A DNA stretch of 64,000 bases from Chryseobacterium sp. StRB126 (GCF_000829375.1 NZ_AP014624.1:4898001-4962000), one strand, 5' to 3'. Numbered from the stretch's first letter, positions 1-10,524 are shown. Notes: a model not told the origin generated them from the letters alone. Made by a program: numbers and translations.

Positions 1-61
1 AATTCATGAAATAGAGATAAAAAAAATCATTTTAATAAATATCTGATATCTTCATTAACAA

Positions 62-92
62 AAAAACTGCCCGAAGGCAGTTTATATTTATT
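62..92 (-). terminator. Rho-independent terminator of the susCD operon
   Basis: An inverted repeat with arms AACTGCC and GGCAGTT and a CGAA loop lies just downstream of the SusD gene on the minus strand. On that strand the stem is followed by a run of seven T. Position and shape fit a terminator for the SusC-SusD transcript. Confidence 0.75.
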
Positions 93-108
93 AAATAGAA
101 AATTTTAA

Positions 109-1536
109 TTAAAATTTATCCCAGAATACTTTGGCTCCTTGTACATCTCCATTTACAGATCCCCATTGCTTTACACATGCATTTGCTCTATTAGTTCCGT
201 TTACACTTCCTTCATTAATTGGATAATAAAGTCTTGTAGGTACATCTCTTGTTTCTGGTTTTACAAATACCCTGAAATCCAACCTTCTTGAGAATTCCCA
301 TGCTTCGAATCCTCTATTATGAGTCGCGATCCAAGCTTCATTTCCAATTTTTTGTTTCCATGTTCCTGGTAATGTTGTATAATTATGAGCCGCAACATAG
401 GCATCACGGGCTGCTGCACTAACTCCCCAGAAATCCATTGAAGCTTTAATACCATTTGTAAAATAAGTTGCCGCTGTTCCTCCAACGTTAAATCCTCTTT
501 CAGCAGCTTCTGCTAACATAAAATTAACTTCTGCAGCATCAAAAAGATAAGCATAACTATCTGCTTTTAAAAGCTCAGGATTCACATGTGAAAAACTTCC
601 ATATACATTTTCAGAACCATATACTCCGCCTTCATATTGTCCTGAAGGAGCTGTTGTAAAATAACTTGGACGTCTTGGATCTGATTCAGCATTCATTGCA
701 CCTAAATAGACATCAGATGGTATAAAATCATTTCGACCACTAGATACCATTTCTATAAACATAGGATTAACAAATTGCCCTGACGAAGCAAATTTTAATC
801 CGATATTATCAGCATTTGTAAGAACTACACCACTAGATACAGCACTTTCAACAGTTGATTTTGCCAAAGCATTATCCACGTCAGCTAAATTTAAACCTAA
901 TCTAAGTTTTGTACTATTTATAAATGCTTTAATTTTATTTTTATCTCCACCAAAAATGGCATCACTTGAACCAAAACCTGAAGAAGTTGAAGTTGCTAAT
1001 AAAGCAAGAGCAGCATCAGCTCTTTTGATTAGATCAGCATAGATTGTCTTCGCATCATCATAAGCAGGGTTTGGATATTGATCAACTTTAATAGACTGAG
1101 AGTATGGAACATCTCCATAAGTATCTACCAATACACTATAGATATATATTTCCAAAGCTTCGATGGTTGCAATTTTACTTGCTTTAAGAGAAGCATCGCT
1201 AGTTGCATTAGTTGCTACTCTCACCTGTTCTAATTTTAGTAATTGTGCATACAAGATATTCCAATTATTATCAGGTACACTTCTCTTTGGAAGATTATAA
1301 ACCGATTCATCAGTATATTGAGTTTCAGACCATTGTTGAGTAAAAAATCTAAAGATATTTAGATTTACACTTGGGCTGGTCATCTGAGTTAATAGTCCAA
1401 CTTCCGCTGATGCAAACATAAACTCAGGATTTACATTTGCCGGGTTCTTAGTATCCTCATTTAGTGAGGTAATGTCCCTTTCGCATGATATTAAAGCCAT
1501 GCTGGTTATAAAAAGGCTTAATATTATTTTTTTCAT
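109..1536 (-). CDS. SusD/RagB-family outer membrane lipoprotein
   Basis: 475 residues. The N-terminus has a charged start, a hydrophobic stretch and a lipobox-like LISC with Cys18, so it is predicted to be a lipoprotein. The following sequence (NEDTKNPANV, then FFTQQW, then WNILYAQL) is typical of the SusD_2 branch of SusD-like proteins. These sit as a lid on a SusC-type channel at the cell surface and bind an oligosaccharide or peptide ligand. The gene follows the SusC gene with an 11-base gap on the same strand, so the two form an operon. No glycoside hydrolase or peptidase lies beside the pair, so the substrate cannot be inferred. Start chosen because it gives the signal peptide. Confidence 0.92.
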   Translation of the reverse strand: MKKIILSLFITSMALISCERDITSLNEDTKNPANVNPEFMFASAEVGLLTQMTSPSVNLNIFRFFTQQWSETQYTDESVYNLPKRSVPDNNWNILYAQLLKLEQVRVATNATSDASLKASKIATIEALEIYIYSVLVDTYGDVPYSQSIKVDQYPNPAYDDAKTIYADLIKRADAALALLATSTSSGFGSSDAIFGGDKNKIKAFINSTKLRLGLNLADVDNALAKSTVESAVSSGVVLTNADNIGLKFASSGQFVNPMFIEMVSSGRNDFIPSDVYLGAMNAESDPRRPSYFTTAPSGQYEGGVYGSENVYGSFSHVNPELLKADSYAYLFDAAEVNFMLAEAAERGFNVGGTAATYFTNGIKASMDFWGVSAAARDAYVAAHNYTTLPGTWKQKIGNEAWIATHNRGFEAWEFSRRLDFRVFVKPETRDVPTRLYYPINEGSVNGTNRANACVKQWGSVNGDVQGAKVFWDKF

Positions 1537-1547
1537 TTTGACTTCAA

Positions 1548-4500
1548 TTAAAAATTAATAGTAAAATTAGCTCCAAAGGTTCTGGTTGTAGGCATTGCTC
1601 CAATAGAATAACCTCTAGATAAATTAGCACCCTGTACTCCAGTGGCCGAACCTCCTGTATACCCTGCTTCAGGATCTGCATAAGGTAAATTCTTATGAAT
1701 AATCCATAAATTTCTTCCAAATACTCCAAACTTCATACTCTTGATGAAAGTATTGGCATATAAGCTTTTTGGTACATCAAAATAGATCGCAGCTTCTCTT
1801 AATTTAATGAAGGTTGCATCATAAACGAATTCTTTTGCTGCATATTGTCCTGTACGTAATAATGATCCAGATATTGTTTTAATCGGAACATTATTTTGAA
1901 CATACTGTCCATTTTGCATTACTACACCTGGCAATATTGCTCCTGGTTCTCTGATAGCCAACGTTTCAGGATATAATCCAGTATCAGTTCCATACAACAT
2001 ATCTCCTGAGAAAACACTTCCTCCCTGTTGACCATCAATAAGGAAGGTAAATGTAAATGCTTTATAAGTAATGTTGTTTCTTACGCTCCAAGTATATTGT
2101 GGCATAATATTACCGATCACATTAGTTTTGGACGTTGTGATCATATATTTTCCAGTATTAGGATCAATTACTCTTTGTCCGTCAGGAGAATATATATAAT
2201 CAGTCCCCCAAATTTGTCCATAGGCTTCACCTGCAGGTGCATTAAAGGTTACATCATTAACAGCTCTCCCTAACTGTAAGTTTTTCATTCCTTCATTAAG
2301 ACTTACAACCTTGTTCTGATTGATCGCCCAGTTCCAGTTCATATCCCATCTGAAGTTTTCGCTCTTCAATGGAACTAAATTTAATTGAACTTCTATCCCT
2401 TTATTCTCAAGTTCACCGGCGTTAAACAATTTTCTTGTATAACCAGATGCTCCTGATATTGGTACTACTAGAATTTGGTCTTTCGAATTTGTTTTATACA
2501 AACTCACATCAAACCCAATTCTATTGTTAAGGAATCTTGCCTCCATACCTACTTCTATCTCCGTAGATCTTTCAGGCTTTAAATTAAAATTGTTTTTAGT
2601 ACTATTGGGATCTACAATTGGAATACCATTATATAACCCTCTAATATTATAAGTATCAATTAATCTGAAGTTATCAGTTGTTTTACCAACCTGTGCCCAG
2701 TTTCCTCTCACTTTTAAGAAAGAAAGCCAATCCTGACTTATAAGGTTAGATAAAACTACGGATCCTGAAATCGATGGATAAAAATATACATTATTACCAC
2801 TTGGTAAATTTGAAGATTTATCTACACTACCTGTACCTTCTAAGAAATAAGTATCTTTATATCCTAAGGAGATCTGACCATAAGCTCTTGGTAATGTAGC
2901 AGTAGCAGAATATTCCTGAGTAGGAACAACTTGTCCTGCAGAATTTCTGATAGCATATAAACCAGGAACGATTAATCCAGCTCCAGACAAATCTGGCTGA
3001 GTGGATGCGTCCGTAGTTTCAATGGAGTTTCTTCTCAAGGAAGTACCTAATAAAGCTCCTAAGCTAATTTCGTTATCAAATTTCTTATTATAGTTAGCAA
3101 ATAAATCAAAATTGATTTCATTTGTATATAAATTACCTAGATAATAACCTGAAGAAGCATTTGGTTGTGGATTTAACGTTGTAGGAACCCCGGAAACAAT
3201 TCCAAAAGATTCAGGATGGCTGCCTACAGCTTTTCTAACTTCAGTTTTTTGGTTAGAGAAGTCGGATGACAATCGTCCTGTAATACTTACAGCATTAGAT
3301 ACTTTATAGTTCAACATCGCATATCCGAAGAAACGTGTTCTGTAGTCACTCTGATAGTTTTGATAACGATCAAAATAAGGGTTATTCCAATATGCTGGTG
3401 CCTGGAAGTTATCTGGGTCATCATATCCATAAGGATTCCATGTTATGTTTTGCCCACCAGTTCCAAAATAAGCATCTTTAAGTTGATAGATATCAACATT
3501 AGTTTGCCACCACTGTCTAAATCCTGTAAGAATATTATCATTATAACCTGTAGTATTTCTACCTATAGTATTCTGCATAGTTAAAGACGAATAAACAGTA
3601 GCTGTAAGTTTATCCGTTACTTTATAATCAAATTTTGCAGAAAGCGTATTTTTCTTTTGTTCAGAATTTGGCAGAACTCCGGTAGTTAAGAAATTATTAT
3701 AATTCAACAAAATACTTCCATTTTCCCCCCCTTTTTCAATGGTAACTGAATTTGAAGTAGTTTGTGCACTCTCAAAGAAATCAACTGGAGTATGTTTCGC
3801 TGCCACCCAGGGAGTCGCTTTATGATACCCTGCCAATTGTGGATACAATGAATACCATTGATAAACCATCAAATTCGGATCAAAAGCAGCACCAACAGAA
3901 GCATCATTACTTGTTCCTACTACCAGATCAAGAACTCCATCTCCGTCAACATCTCTTTTCAGAAAAGTAGAAGCAGGTCCATATCCAGCTCCATACTTAT
4001 TTTGATATTTCGCAAAAGTTGATCTATCAATTTCTCCATACTGGTACTCAGTAGAAAGAGTAACACCCCAATCATCATTTTTTCGGGATTTCCCTTTTTT
4101 AGTAGTAATTACCACAACCCCTGCAGAAGCTCTTTCTCCATAAAGTGCAGAAGCGGCTGCTCCTTTTAGAACGTTAACGCTTTCTATATCATTCTGGTTT
4201 AAGTCAGAAATTGAGTTACCCCCATCAAAAATTGTATAAGAAGAGGAAATGGTATTATTATTATTACTGATTGGCACCCCATCTACTACGAAAAGAGCCT
4301 GGTTATTTCCTCCGATGGACTTCATACCACGTATCACAACACTTGATGCTCCTCCAAAGTTTGAGCTGGTCACAACCTGAACCCCAGCAGCTTTACCTGC
4401 CATCTGGCTGGAAATGTTTCCTGTATTAGCTCCTTCTCTTAAAACATCTCCCTTAATTTCTTGAGATGCATATCCGAGTGCCTTTTTCTCTCTTTTAATA

Positions 4501-4628
4501 CCAAGAGCGGTTACGACTACGCCCTCGATTTCTTTTGTCTTAATAGTGTCCTTCTTTTGCTGAGCATTTGCAACGGCAATAGAAGAAGACAATACTAAAA
4601 CAAGAAGACCTGTTGTTAGTTTCTTCAT
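1548..4628 (-). CDS. SusC/RagA-family TonB-dependent outer membrane transporter
   Basis: 1026 residues, first gene of a SusC-SusD pair. A signal peptide ends near ANA at residue 22. It is followed within about 15 residues by the IEGVVVTALG segment that opens the plug domain. The plug motif VIRGMKSIGGNNQALFVVDG lies near residue 97, and a long beta-barrel ends in an aromatic FTINF typical of outer membrane proteins. Most SusC proteins carry an 80-100 residue carboxypeptidase-regulatory-like domain between signal and plug; it is absent here. Energised import through TonB with the SusD lid is the family role. A TTG and CAAATTTG pair upstream on the minus strand (about 4652-4685) resembles the flavobacterial promoter. 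Confidence 0.93.
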   Translation of the reverse strand: MKKLTTGLLVLVLSSSIAVANAQQKKDTIKTKEIEGVVVTALGIKREKKALGYASQEIKGDVLREGANTGNISSQMAGKAAGVQVVTSSNFGGASSVVIRGMKSIGGNNQALFVVDGVPISNNNNTISSSYTIFDGGNSISDLNQNDIESVNVLKGAAASALYGERASAGVVVITTKKGKSRKNDDWGVTLSTEYQYGEIDRSTFAKYQNKYGAGYGPASTFLKRDVDGDGVLDLVVGTSNDASVGAAFDPNLMVYQWYSLYPQLAGYHKATPWVAAKHTPVDFFESAQTTSNSVTIEKGGENGSILLNYNNFLTTGVLPNSEQKKNTLSAKFDYKVTDKLTATVYSSLTMQNTIGRNTTGYNDNILTGFRQWWQTNVDIYQLKDAYFGTGGQNITWNPYGYDDPDNFQAPAYWNNPYFDRYQNYQSDYRTRFFGYAMLNYKVSNAVSITGRLSSDFSNQKTEVRKAVGSHPESFGIVSGVPTTLNPQPNASSGYYLGNLYTNEINFDLFANYNKKFDNEISLGALLGTSLRRNSIETTDASTQPDLSGAGLIVPGLYAIRNSAGQVVPTQEYSATATLPRAYGQISLGYKDTYFLEGTGSVDKSSNLPSGNNVYFYPSISGSVVLSNLISQDWLSFLKVRGNWAQVGKTTDNFRLIDTYNIRGLYNGIPIVDPNSTKNNFNLKPERSTEIEVGMEARFLNNRIGFDVSLYKTNSKDQILVVPISGASGYTRKLFNAGELENKGIEVQLNLVPLKSENFRWDMNWNWAINQNKVVSLNEGMKNLQLGRAVNDVTFNAPAGEAYGQIWGTDYIYSPDGQRVIDPNTGKYMITTSKTNVIGNIMPQYTWSVRNNITYKAFTFTFLIDGQQGGSVFSGDMLYGTDTGLYPETLAIREPGAILPGVVMQNGQYVQNNVPIKTISGSLLRTGQYAAKEFVYDATFIKLREAAIYFDVPKSLYANTFIKSMKFGVFGRNLWIIHKNLPYADPEAGYTGGSATGVQGANLSRGYSIGAMPTTRTFGANFTINF

Positions 4629-5248
4629 ATCAAATTAATTTTGTACCCTACAAATTTGTAAAACTTTCCTAACAACACAAAGAATTTTTTAAAAAAAATA
4701 TCGATTATTCAATAATTACAAATTAATACGTACAATAAACTATTAAATTAAGTTAAAAACACTCTTTTTAACAAAAACAAGGGAAATTAATCGATATTTT
4801 ATTTTGAATACATCAATGACATCAATTATTGATATTTTCTATATTCATATCTACCGTAAACCGCATTAACACTTTGGTTTACAATAATATAAATCACTAT
4901 TATTAGAATAAAATTTGCATTTTTTAACCACATGCAATGCTGAGCATATTTTTTTTTTGCTCCCCGAAAAGGCTAAAAACGTCGAGCCAACAGCGAAAAA
5001 CAGATTAGAGTTTTAATAAAAAAATGAATAAATTAATATAATAAAATCATAAATAAAATACCTTCAAAAAAATAGATTTATATTTTGCAATATCAGTCTA
5101 TTTCTAGCTATTCACTATAAAATTCAGTTTTTAACTTATATTCAATTGGTAATTTTTTTATTCTTGACTGTTTTCATAAAAACCGCCAAAATATGAAGCT
5201 AATACATTCGTTTTTTTTAATTTTACACCTCGTATATCACACATAAAC
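4629..5248. other. Divergent intergenic region susC / rnhB
   Basis: About 620 bases of very AT-rich DNA between two divergent genes. Apart from the probable susC promoter near its left end I see no gene, no RNA and no convincing repeat. Several A/T tracts could bend DNA or bind regulators. No extracytoplasmic sigma or anti-sigma gene lies beside it. Confidence 0.5.
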
Positions 5249-5833
5249 ATGGAATTATTACATAAATGGACAGACCATTACATCGAAGCGGGATGTGATG
5301 AAGTAGGAAGAGGTTGTTTAAGCGGGCCCGTAGTTGCGGCAGCTGTCATTTTAGATGATGATTTCAAACAGAATCTGGTTAATGATTCAAAAAAACTAAC
5401 GTTTAAAACCAGAATGGATCTGGACAGCTACATCAAGGATAATGTGAAAAACTATGCTATTGCAGAGCTACCACCAACATTTATTGATGAACACAATATT
5501 CTTAATGCCAGTATTCATGCCATGCATCGAGCGTTAGACCAACTCACGATAACACCGGAACTTATTCTGGTAGATGGTAATAAATTCCATCCTTATAATT
5601 ATATTCCGCATCAGTGTATCATTAAAGGAGACTCAAAAGTTTTATCTATTGCTGCTGCCTCTATTCTTGCAAAAAATTACAGAGACAGATTAATGATTGA
5701 ACTTCATGAAGAATACCCAGAATATGGCTGGAATACCAATTTCGGATATGCTACAAAAAAGCATCAGGAAGCGCTCATCAAACATGGACCAACAATACAT
5801 CACAGACAATCGTTCAGATTAAAATATGATTAA
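5249..5833 (+). CDS. rnhB: Ribonuclease HII
   Basis: 194 residues, normal length for the family. It cleaves the RNA strand of RNA-DNA hybrids and starts ribonucleotide excision by nicking 5' to single ribonucleotides. The motif AGCDEVGRG near residues 15-22 supplies metal ligands Asp17 and Glu18. VDGN contains the third acidic residue, Asp109, and the block SILAKNYRD follows. A single cytoplasmic housekeeping gene, convergent with yidC across a shared terminator. The start is the first ATG of the frame and lies directly before the conserved domain. Confidence 0.96.
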   Translation: MELLHKWTDHYIEAGCDEVGRGCLSGPVVAAAVILDDDFKQNLVNDSKKLTFKTRMDLDSYIKDNVKNYAIAELPPTFIDEHNILNASIHAMHRALDQLTITPELILVDGNKFHPYNYIPHQCIIKGDSKVLSIAAASILAKNYRDRLMIELHEEYPEYGWNTNFGYATKKHQEALIKHGPTIHHRQSFRLKYD

Positions 5834-5861
5834 CTGAAAAAAATAAAAATTCCTTATAAAT

Positions 5862-5893
5862 AAAAAAGAGAAGCAAATTGCTTCTCTTTTTAT
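5862..5893. terminator. Bidirectional terminator between rnhB and yidC
   Basis: Inverted repeat AGAGAAGCAA / TTGCTTCTCT flanked by an A tract on the left and a T tract on the right. It can end transcription from both convergent genes. Confidence 0.85.
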
Positions 5894-5901
5894 ATGTTAG
5901 A

Positions 5902-7695
5902 TTATTTCTTTTTCTTTTGCTCTTGCGACTGTTGTTGCTGTTGAGCCTGCTCCATCATTTCTCTCATCTTCTTCTGGAATTTACCTTCCGTTTTCGGTTT
6001 CTCTTTATTAGCCTGAATCTGAGCATGGATTTTCTTTTCATCCAGAATTACATATTTAATCACAAGAATGATTAGAATGTTAATTGCATTCGATACAAAA
6101 TAGTACCATGAAAGACCAGATGCTGAAGTATTCAGGAAGAATAGGAATGTAATCGGGAAGATATACATTAATACTTTCATATTCGGCATTCCTTCCTGTT
6201 GTGGCTGCTGCATGTTTCCTGATGTCATTACTGTATAAATCAAGATAACAATTGTACAAGCCAATGCGAAGATACTTAAGTGATCTCCAAGGAATGGAAC
6301 TTTAAATGGTAACTTAATCAAATCATCATAAGCTGTTAAATCTTTTGCAAACCAGAACCCTTGTCCTCTCAGGTCAATAAAATTCGGGAAGAAACGGAAT
6401 AATGCATAAAAGATTGGAATCTGCACCAATGCAGGTAAGCATCCTGCCATCTGATTTACTCCGGCTTTTCGGTATACTTCCATTGTAGCCTGCTGCTTCT
6501 TCATTGGATCTGCATCCTTAAATTTAGCATTTACCTCATCAATTTCCGGACGAATTACCTTCATCATTGCACTCAGCTTATGCTGTTTGTACATAATTGG
6601 AGATAAGATAAGCTTTACAATGATCGTCATTACAAAGATTACCCAACCTGCAGATAATCCCCAACCCGCAATAATTGCATATAACCACATGAAGAAATAA
6701 CGGTTCATTGCTCCGATGAATGACCAACCTAATGGAAGAATTTCATCAAAGTTTTTATCGTAAGATTTCAATAGTGGTAAATCCAATGGCATAAAATACC
6801 ATGTAAAATCCTGATTTAATTCACTTCCGGTCATCTGAACGAAACCTTCATAATTGAGTTTCTTCAAATACTCTCCTTCTTCTACATTTTCCTGATTACC
6901 TTTACTGTGGGTAAATCCATTCTTAGCTTCAATAACAGAAGTGAAGAACTGTTGTTTTATTCCAATCCAGTTAAGAGTCTCTTTCTCCTCCTCCATGGTA
7001 GTTCTTCCATCATAATCATAATCTTTATAATTATTGAAAGCATAAGAAAATTCTGAGTGAGATTGTTCCTGAGCTCTACCTTTTTCAAGGTTTCTTACGC
7101 TATAATCCCAGATAAAATCTGCTTTGTTATCAGAAGTAACCGCAGCAAGACCTTGAGTTCTTACTTTAAAATCAAGAGTATATTTCGGAAGTAGCGTATA
7201 AATAAACTGAATAACAGCTCCATTGTAGTTAGCTGTCATCGTTACAGCGTTACCGTTAACAGTAGGTGAGAAAACTAAATCTTTAGTATTGATAACCTTT
7301 CCTGTTTTGTCTTTAAACTGAAAACCGTAATTTGAATTATTTTTATTGATAAGATAAAGCGGAAGGTCTGCCTGATCCGTTTTATTATTGTATGCTTTGT
7401 ATTCTGAAAGCTGAACTTTAGAAACTTGTCCTCCTAAACTTGAGAATTCTACATTCAGTTCTTTGTTAGACAAATTAGCTGTCTGAATCGCATTAGGAGT
7501 TACATTTGGATTGATATTGGTGGCCTGAGTTTGTTTTACGGCATTTTTCACCTGTTCCGTTTTCTGCTGCTGAGCTTTTAACTCTTCTTCTTTCATTTGC
7601 TTGTTCTGAAAATAGAACATCGCACCAAAAAGAATCAGGCATAAAACCGCGAAACTAATCATCTGCTTCTTATCGATTCCGTTGTTTTGTTGCAT
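5902..7695 (-). CDS. yidC: Membrane protein insertase YidC
   Basis: 597 residues, the size of Bacteroidota YidC. An N-terminal transmembrane helix (about residues 10-27) is followed by a large periplasmic beta domain. The conserved insertase core begins near WGLSAGWVIFVMTIIVKL, with the cytoplasmic loop KQHKLSAMMKVIRPEI and later hydrophobic helices. It inserts and folds inner membrane proteins alone or with SecYEG. The C-terminus is very polar and rich in Gln and Lys, as expected for a cytoplasmic ribosome-binding tail. It lies downstream of pyrG on the same strand with a hairpin in between, so it probably has its own promoter. Confidence 0.96.
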   Translation of the reverse strand: MQQNNGIDKKQMISFAVLCLILFGAMFYFQNKQMKEEELKAQQQKTEQVKNAVKQTQATNINPNVTPNAIQTANLSNKELNVEFSSLGGQVSKVQLSEYKAYNNKTDQADLPLYLINKNNSNYGFQFKDKTGKVINTKDLVFSPTVNGNAVTMTANYNGAVIQFIYTLLPKYTLDFKVRTQGLAAVTSDNKADFIWDYSVRNLEKGRAQEQSHSEFSYAFNNYKDYDYDGRTTMEEEKETLNWIGIKQQFFTSVIEAKNGFTHSKGNQENVEEGEYLKKLNYEGFVQMTGSELNQDFTWYFMPLDLPLLKSYDKNFDEILPLGWSFIGAMNRYFFMWLYAIIAGWGLSAGWVIFVMTIIVKLILSPIMYKQHKLSAMMKVIRPEIDEVNAKFKDADPMKKQQATMEVYRKAGVNQMAGCLPALVQIPIFYALFRFFPNFIDLRGQGFWFAKDLTAYDDLIKLPFKVPFLGDHLSIFALACTIVILIYTVMTSGNMQQPQQEGMPNMKVLMYIFPITFLFFLNTSASGLSWYYFVSNAINILIILVIKYVILDEKKIHAQIQANKEKPKTEGKFQKKMREMMEQAQQQQQSQEQKKKK

Positions 7696-7839
7696 TTTAT
7701 TTTTGTTATAATTAAAATTTCCTATTTATGGGCTTGCTACAATCCTATAAGAAAACTTATAAATCTGTAGCAAATTTGAGCTGACAAAAATACTGTTTTT
7801 TTATCAAAACTCTATACTATAATGCATTAGTATATAATA

Positions 7840-7869
7840 AACTCAGGCTGAGAAAAATCAACCTGAGTT
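7840..7869 (-). terminator. Probable pyrG terminator
   Basis: Inverted repeat with arms AACTCAGG and CCTGAGTT and a loop of about 14 bases, between the end of pyrG and the start of yidC. The T run on the minus strand is weak, so termination may be partial. Confidence 0.5.
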
Positions 7870-7951
7870 TGTATCTAGACGTTTATGGTAAAAAATTACC
7901 TTATTTCTTTTCGCAGGGTTGAATATTACACTCTTCCCATACTAAAATTTC

Positions 7952-9562
7952 TTACTTAGATGTTTCACAAGCTTTAATGAAAGCTCTGAATAAAGGATGC
8001 GGTGTAGCTACCGTACTCTTGTATTCCGGATGGTATTGTACTCCAACATAGAACGGGTGAGCTGGTAATTCCAACGCTTCCACCAATCCTGTTTCCGGGT
8101 TTGTTCCTGTAGCTAAGAAACCATTCTTTTCAAATTCCTGAAGATAATCACTGTTGAATTCGTAACGGTGACGGTGTCTTTCAGAAATATTTTTACTTCC
8201 GTAAATATCGTGTAGTTTAGATCCGTTTTTCAAAGCACACTTCCATGCTCCAAGACGCATTGTTCCTCCTTTATCGATTACATTTTTCTGTTCTTCCATT
8301 ATTGAAATTACAGGATCAGGAGTTGCAGTATCAAATTCCATAGAGTTTGCTTTCGTGTGTCCTAAAACATTTCTTGCAAATTCAATAGTCATAATCTGCA
8401 TTCCTAAACAAATTCCCAACATTGGAATTTTATTTTCTCTTGCATATTTAGCAGTAAGAACTTTTCCTTCAATTCCTCTGTCTCCGAAGCCCGGAGCTAC
8501 AAGGATTCCATTTACACCTTTCAGTGTATCTTTGATATTCTCTTCTGTAATATCTCCACTGTATACCCATCTTACTTTTACCTCCGTTTCAAGGTCAGCT
8601 CCTGCATGTTTGAAAGCTTCAGCAATAGAAATATAAGAATCCTGAAGGGATACATATTTTCCAACCAATGCAATCTCAACAGTTCTTTTAGGATTCTGGA
8701 ATTTTTTCACAAAAGTTTTCCAGTCTTTAAGATCAGCATCTTTATCACTCTTCAGATCCAGTTCTTTCAGTACTACATCGTCAAAGTTTTGCTTCTGAAG
8801 GTACATTGGAACTTCATAGATTGTTTCCATATCCTTACATTCGATAACATTTTCTAATGGAACGTTACAGAATTGAGCTAATTTTGCTCTCTGATCTTTT
8901 GGAATTTGATGTTCAGTTCTACACACCAATACATCAGCCATAATTCCACTTTCCATCAACTGACGAACAGAGTGCTGAGATGGTTTTGTTTTTAATTCTC
9001 CACTTGAAGCCAGATAAGGCAATAAGGTAAGGTGAATGACCATAGAATTATTCTCTCCCAGTTCCCATTTCAACTGACGAACAGTTTCAATGTATGGTAA
9101 AGATTCAATATCTCCTACTGTTCCTCCGATCTCAGTAATGATGATATCGTAGTTCTGTTTAGAAAGGATTTTAATTCTACGTTTAATTTCGTTAGTAATA
9201 TGAGGAATTACCTGAACTGTTTTTCCAAGGAAGTCTCCTTTTCTTTCTTTTTCAATTACAGTCTGGTAAATTTTTCCTGTAGTAACGTTATTATTTTGGG
9301 ATGTAGGAGCATCAAGGTAACGCTCGTAGTGACCTAAATCCAGATCCGTCTCCGCACCATCTTCGGTCACATAACACTCTCCGTGTTCATAAGGATTCAA
9401 AGTTCCCGGGTCGATATTGATATAAGGATCAAGTTTTTGGATCGTTACGTTAAAACCGCGTGATTTTAGCAATAGTCCCAGAGAAGCAGAAACGATTCCT
9501 TTTCCCAAAGATGAAGTTACACCTCCTGTCACAAAGATGTATTTTGTATTCTTTTTACTCAT
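7952..9562 (-). CDS. pyrG: CTP synthase
   Basis: 536 residues from the chosen start. It makes CTP from UTP using ATP and ammonia from glutamine. The N-terminal synthetase domain shows the nucleotide loop GGVTSSLGKG at residues 13-22. The C-terminal class I glutamine amidotransferase domain has the nucleophile in GICLGMQ (Cys385) and the His-Glu pair in HPE (His511, Glu513). The frame stays open 25 codons further upstream, to 9637, but MSKKNTKYIFVTGG matches the normal family N-terminus, so 9562 is preferred. Cytoplasmic, essential nucleotide synthesis. Confidence 0.96.
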   Translation of the reverse strand: MSKKNTKYIFVTGGVTSSLGKGIVSASLGLLLKSRGFNVTIQKLDPYINIDPGTLNPYEHGECYVTEDGAETDLDLGHYERYLDAPTSQNNNVTTGKIYQTVIEKERKGDFLGKTVQVIPHITNEIKRRIKILSKQNYDIIITEIGGTVGDIESLPYIETVRQLKWELGENNSMVIHLTLLPYLASSGELKTKPSQHSVRQLMESGIMADVLVCRTEHQIPKDQRAKLAQFCNVPLENVIECKDMETIYEVPMYLQKQNFDDVVLKELDLKSDKDADLKDWKTFVKKFQNPKRTVEIALVGKYVSLQDSYISIAEAFKHAGADLETEVKVRWVYSGDITEENIKDTLKGVNGILVAPGFGDRGIEGKVLTAKYARENKIPMLGICLGMQIMTIEFARNVLGHTKANSMEFDTATPDPVISIMEEQKNVIDKGGTMRLGAWKCALKNGSKLHDIYGSKNISERHRHRYEFNSDYLQEFEKNGFLATGTNPETGLVEALELPAHPFYVGVQYHPEYKSTVATPHPLFRAFIKACETSK

Positions 9563-9755
9563 TAGATTAGGTTTGTGCAAAGTTATGGGAAAAAGAAACA
9601 CAAAGCAATCTTTTAGATTTTGAAAATAAGAAAACATCCTTCAAACAACTATAAAACCTGAGTATTTTTTTTATTTATGTTTGGAATACATAAATGATGC
9701 TACGTCATAACTCTCTTTATTTTTTACATCTAAAGCTAATATGCTCAATACAAAA

Positions 9756-9787
9756 AAAGTGAATCCAAACAATTATGGATCCACTTT
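9756..9787 (-). terminator. Terminator of the YceI-family gene
   Basis: Stem AAAGTGAATCCA / TGGATCCACTTT with one mismatch and an 8-base loop. On the minus strand the stem runs into seven T. It lies 27 bases after the stop of the YceI-family gene. Confidence 0.75.
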
Positions 9788-9813
9788 CTTTAATTCATTG
9801 ATATAAGTATAAA

Positions 9814-10383
9814 TTATCTTTTAATCAATTCAAAATAAGTATTAATCTCCACCCACTTAGCAATACCTGCTGTCGTAGGATCATAATTCACATTATACTC
9901 AAAACGGTTGATCGTAAATTTTGCACGAAGCCCCATAATTTCTTTACCCTCTTTATTTTTTGTAATCCCTCCTAAGGTTACCGGTACACTAAAATCTTTT
10001 GTAACGTCTTTAATGGTAAGTTTCCCCTTAAATATGTATGATCCATCTTTCTCTTTGGAAACGGAAGTTCCTGTAAATTTAATGGCTGAATACTCTCCCG
10101 CATCAAAGAAATCCTTACTTCTAAGATGTTTGTCTCTCATCTCTACTCCAGTATTAATACCTTCAACATCTATATTGATATTAAATCCAGCATTATCAAG
10201 ACTATTGCCTTTTGTTGTAAGATCTCCGCCAAATTTATCAAACCTTCCCTGAACAAAGCTGATCCCCATATGTTCAATGGTAAAATTTATAGAAGAGTGC
10301 ATCTGATCTATGTCCCAATTATTCTGAGCAAAGGAGAAAGTACTTAAAAGTGCGAATGCGAAGGATAAAAATAGTTTTTTCAT
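9814..10383 (-). CDS. YceI-family periplasmic protein
   Basis: 189 residues with a clear signal peptide (MKKLFLSF...STFSFAQ, cleavage near residue 19). The mature part begins WDIDQMHSSINFTIEHMG, the typical start of the YceI lipocalin-like barrel, and contains FDKFGGDLTTKG and FKGKLTIKDVTK as expected. YceI proteins bind amphiphilic or isoprenoid molecules in the periplasm; the ligand here is unknown. Monocistronic, with its own terminator. Confidence 0.92.
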   Translation of the reverse strand: MKKLFLSFAFALLSTFSFAQNNWDIDQMHSSINFTIEHMGISFVQGRFDKFGGDLTTKGNSLDNAGFNINIDVEGINTGVEMRDKHLRSKDFFDAGEYSAIKFTGTSVSKEKDGSYIFKGKLTIKDVTKDFSVPVTLGGITKNKEGKEIMGLRAKFTINRFEYNVNYDPTTAGIAKWVEINTYFELIKR

Positions 10384-10524
10384 TATAATTAGATTTTACA
10401 TTAATATTTTAATTTCAACAAAGCTAAGATATAAAGATATTTCTATCGTTGATCTATGTTAGTATTTCATATTTAAATCCATTTAAACCTCGGAAAAAAA
10501 ATGCTTTTTTTATAACTTCGCAGT

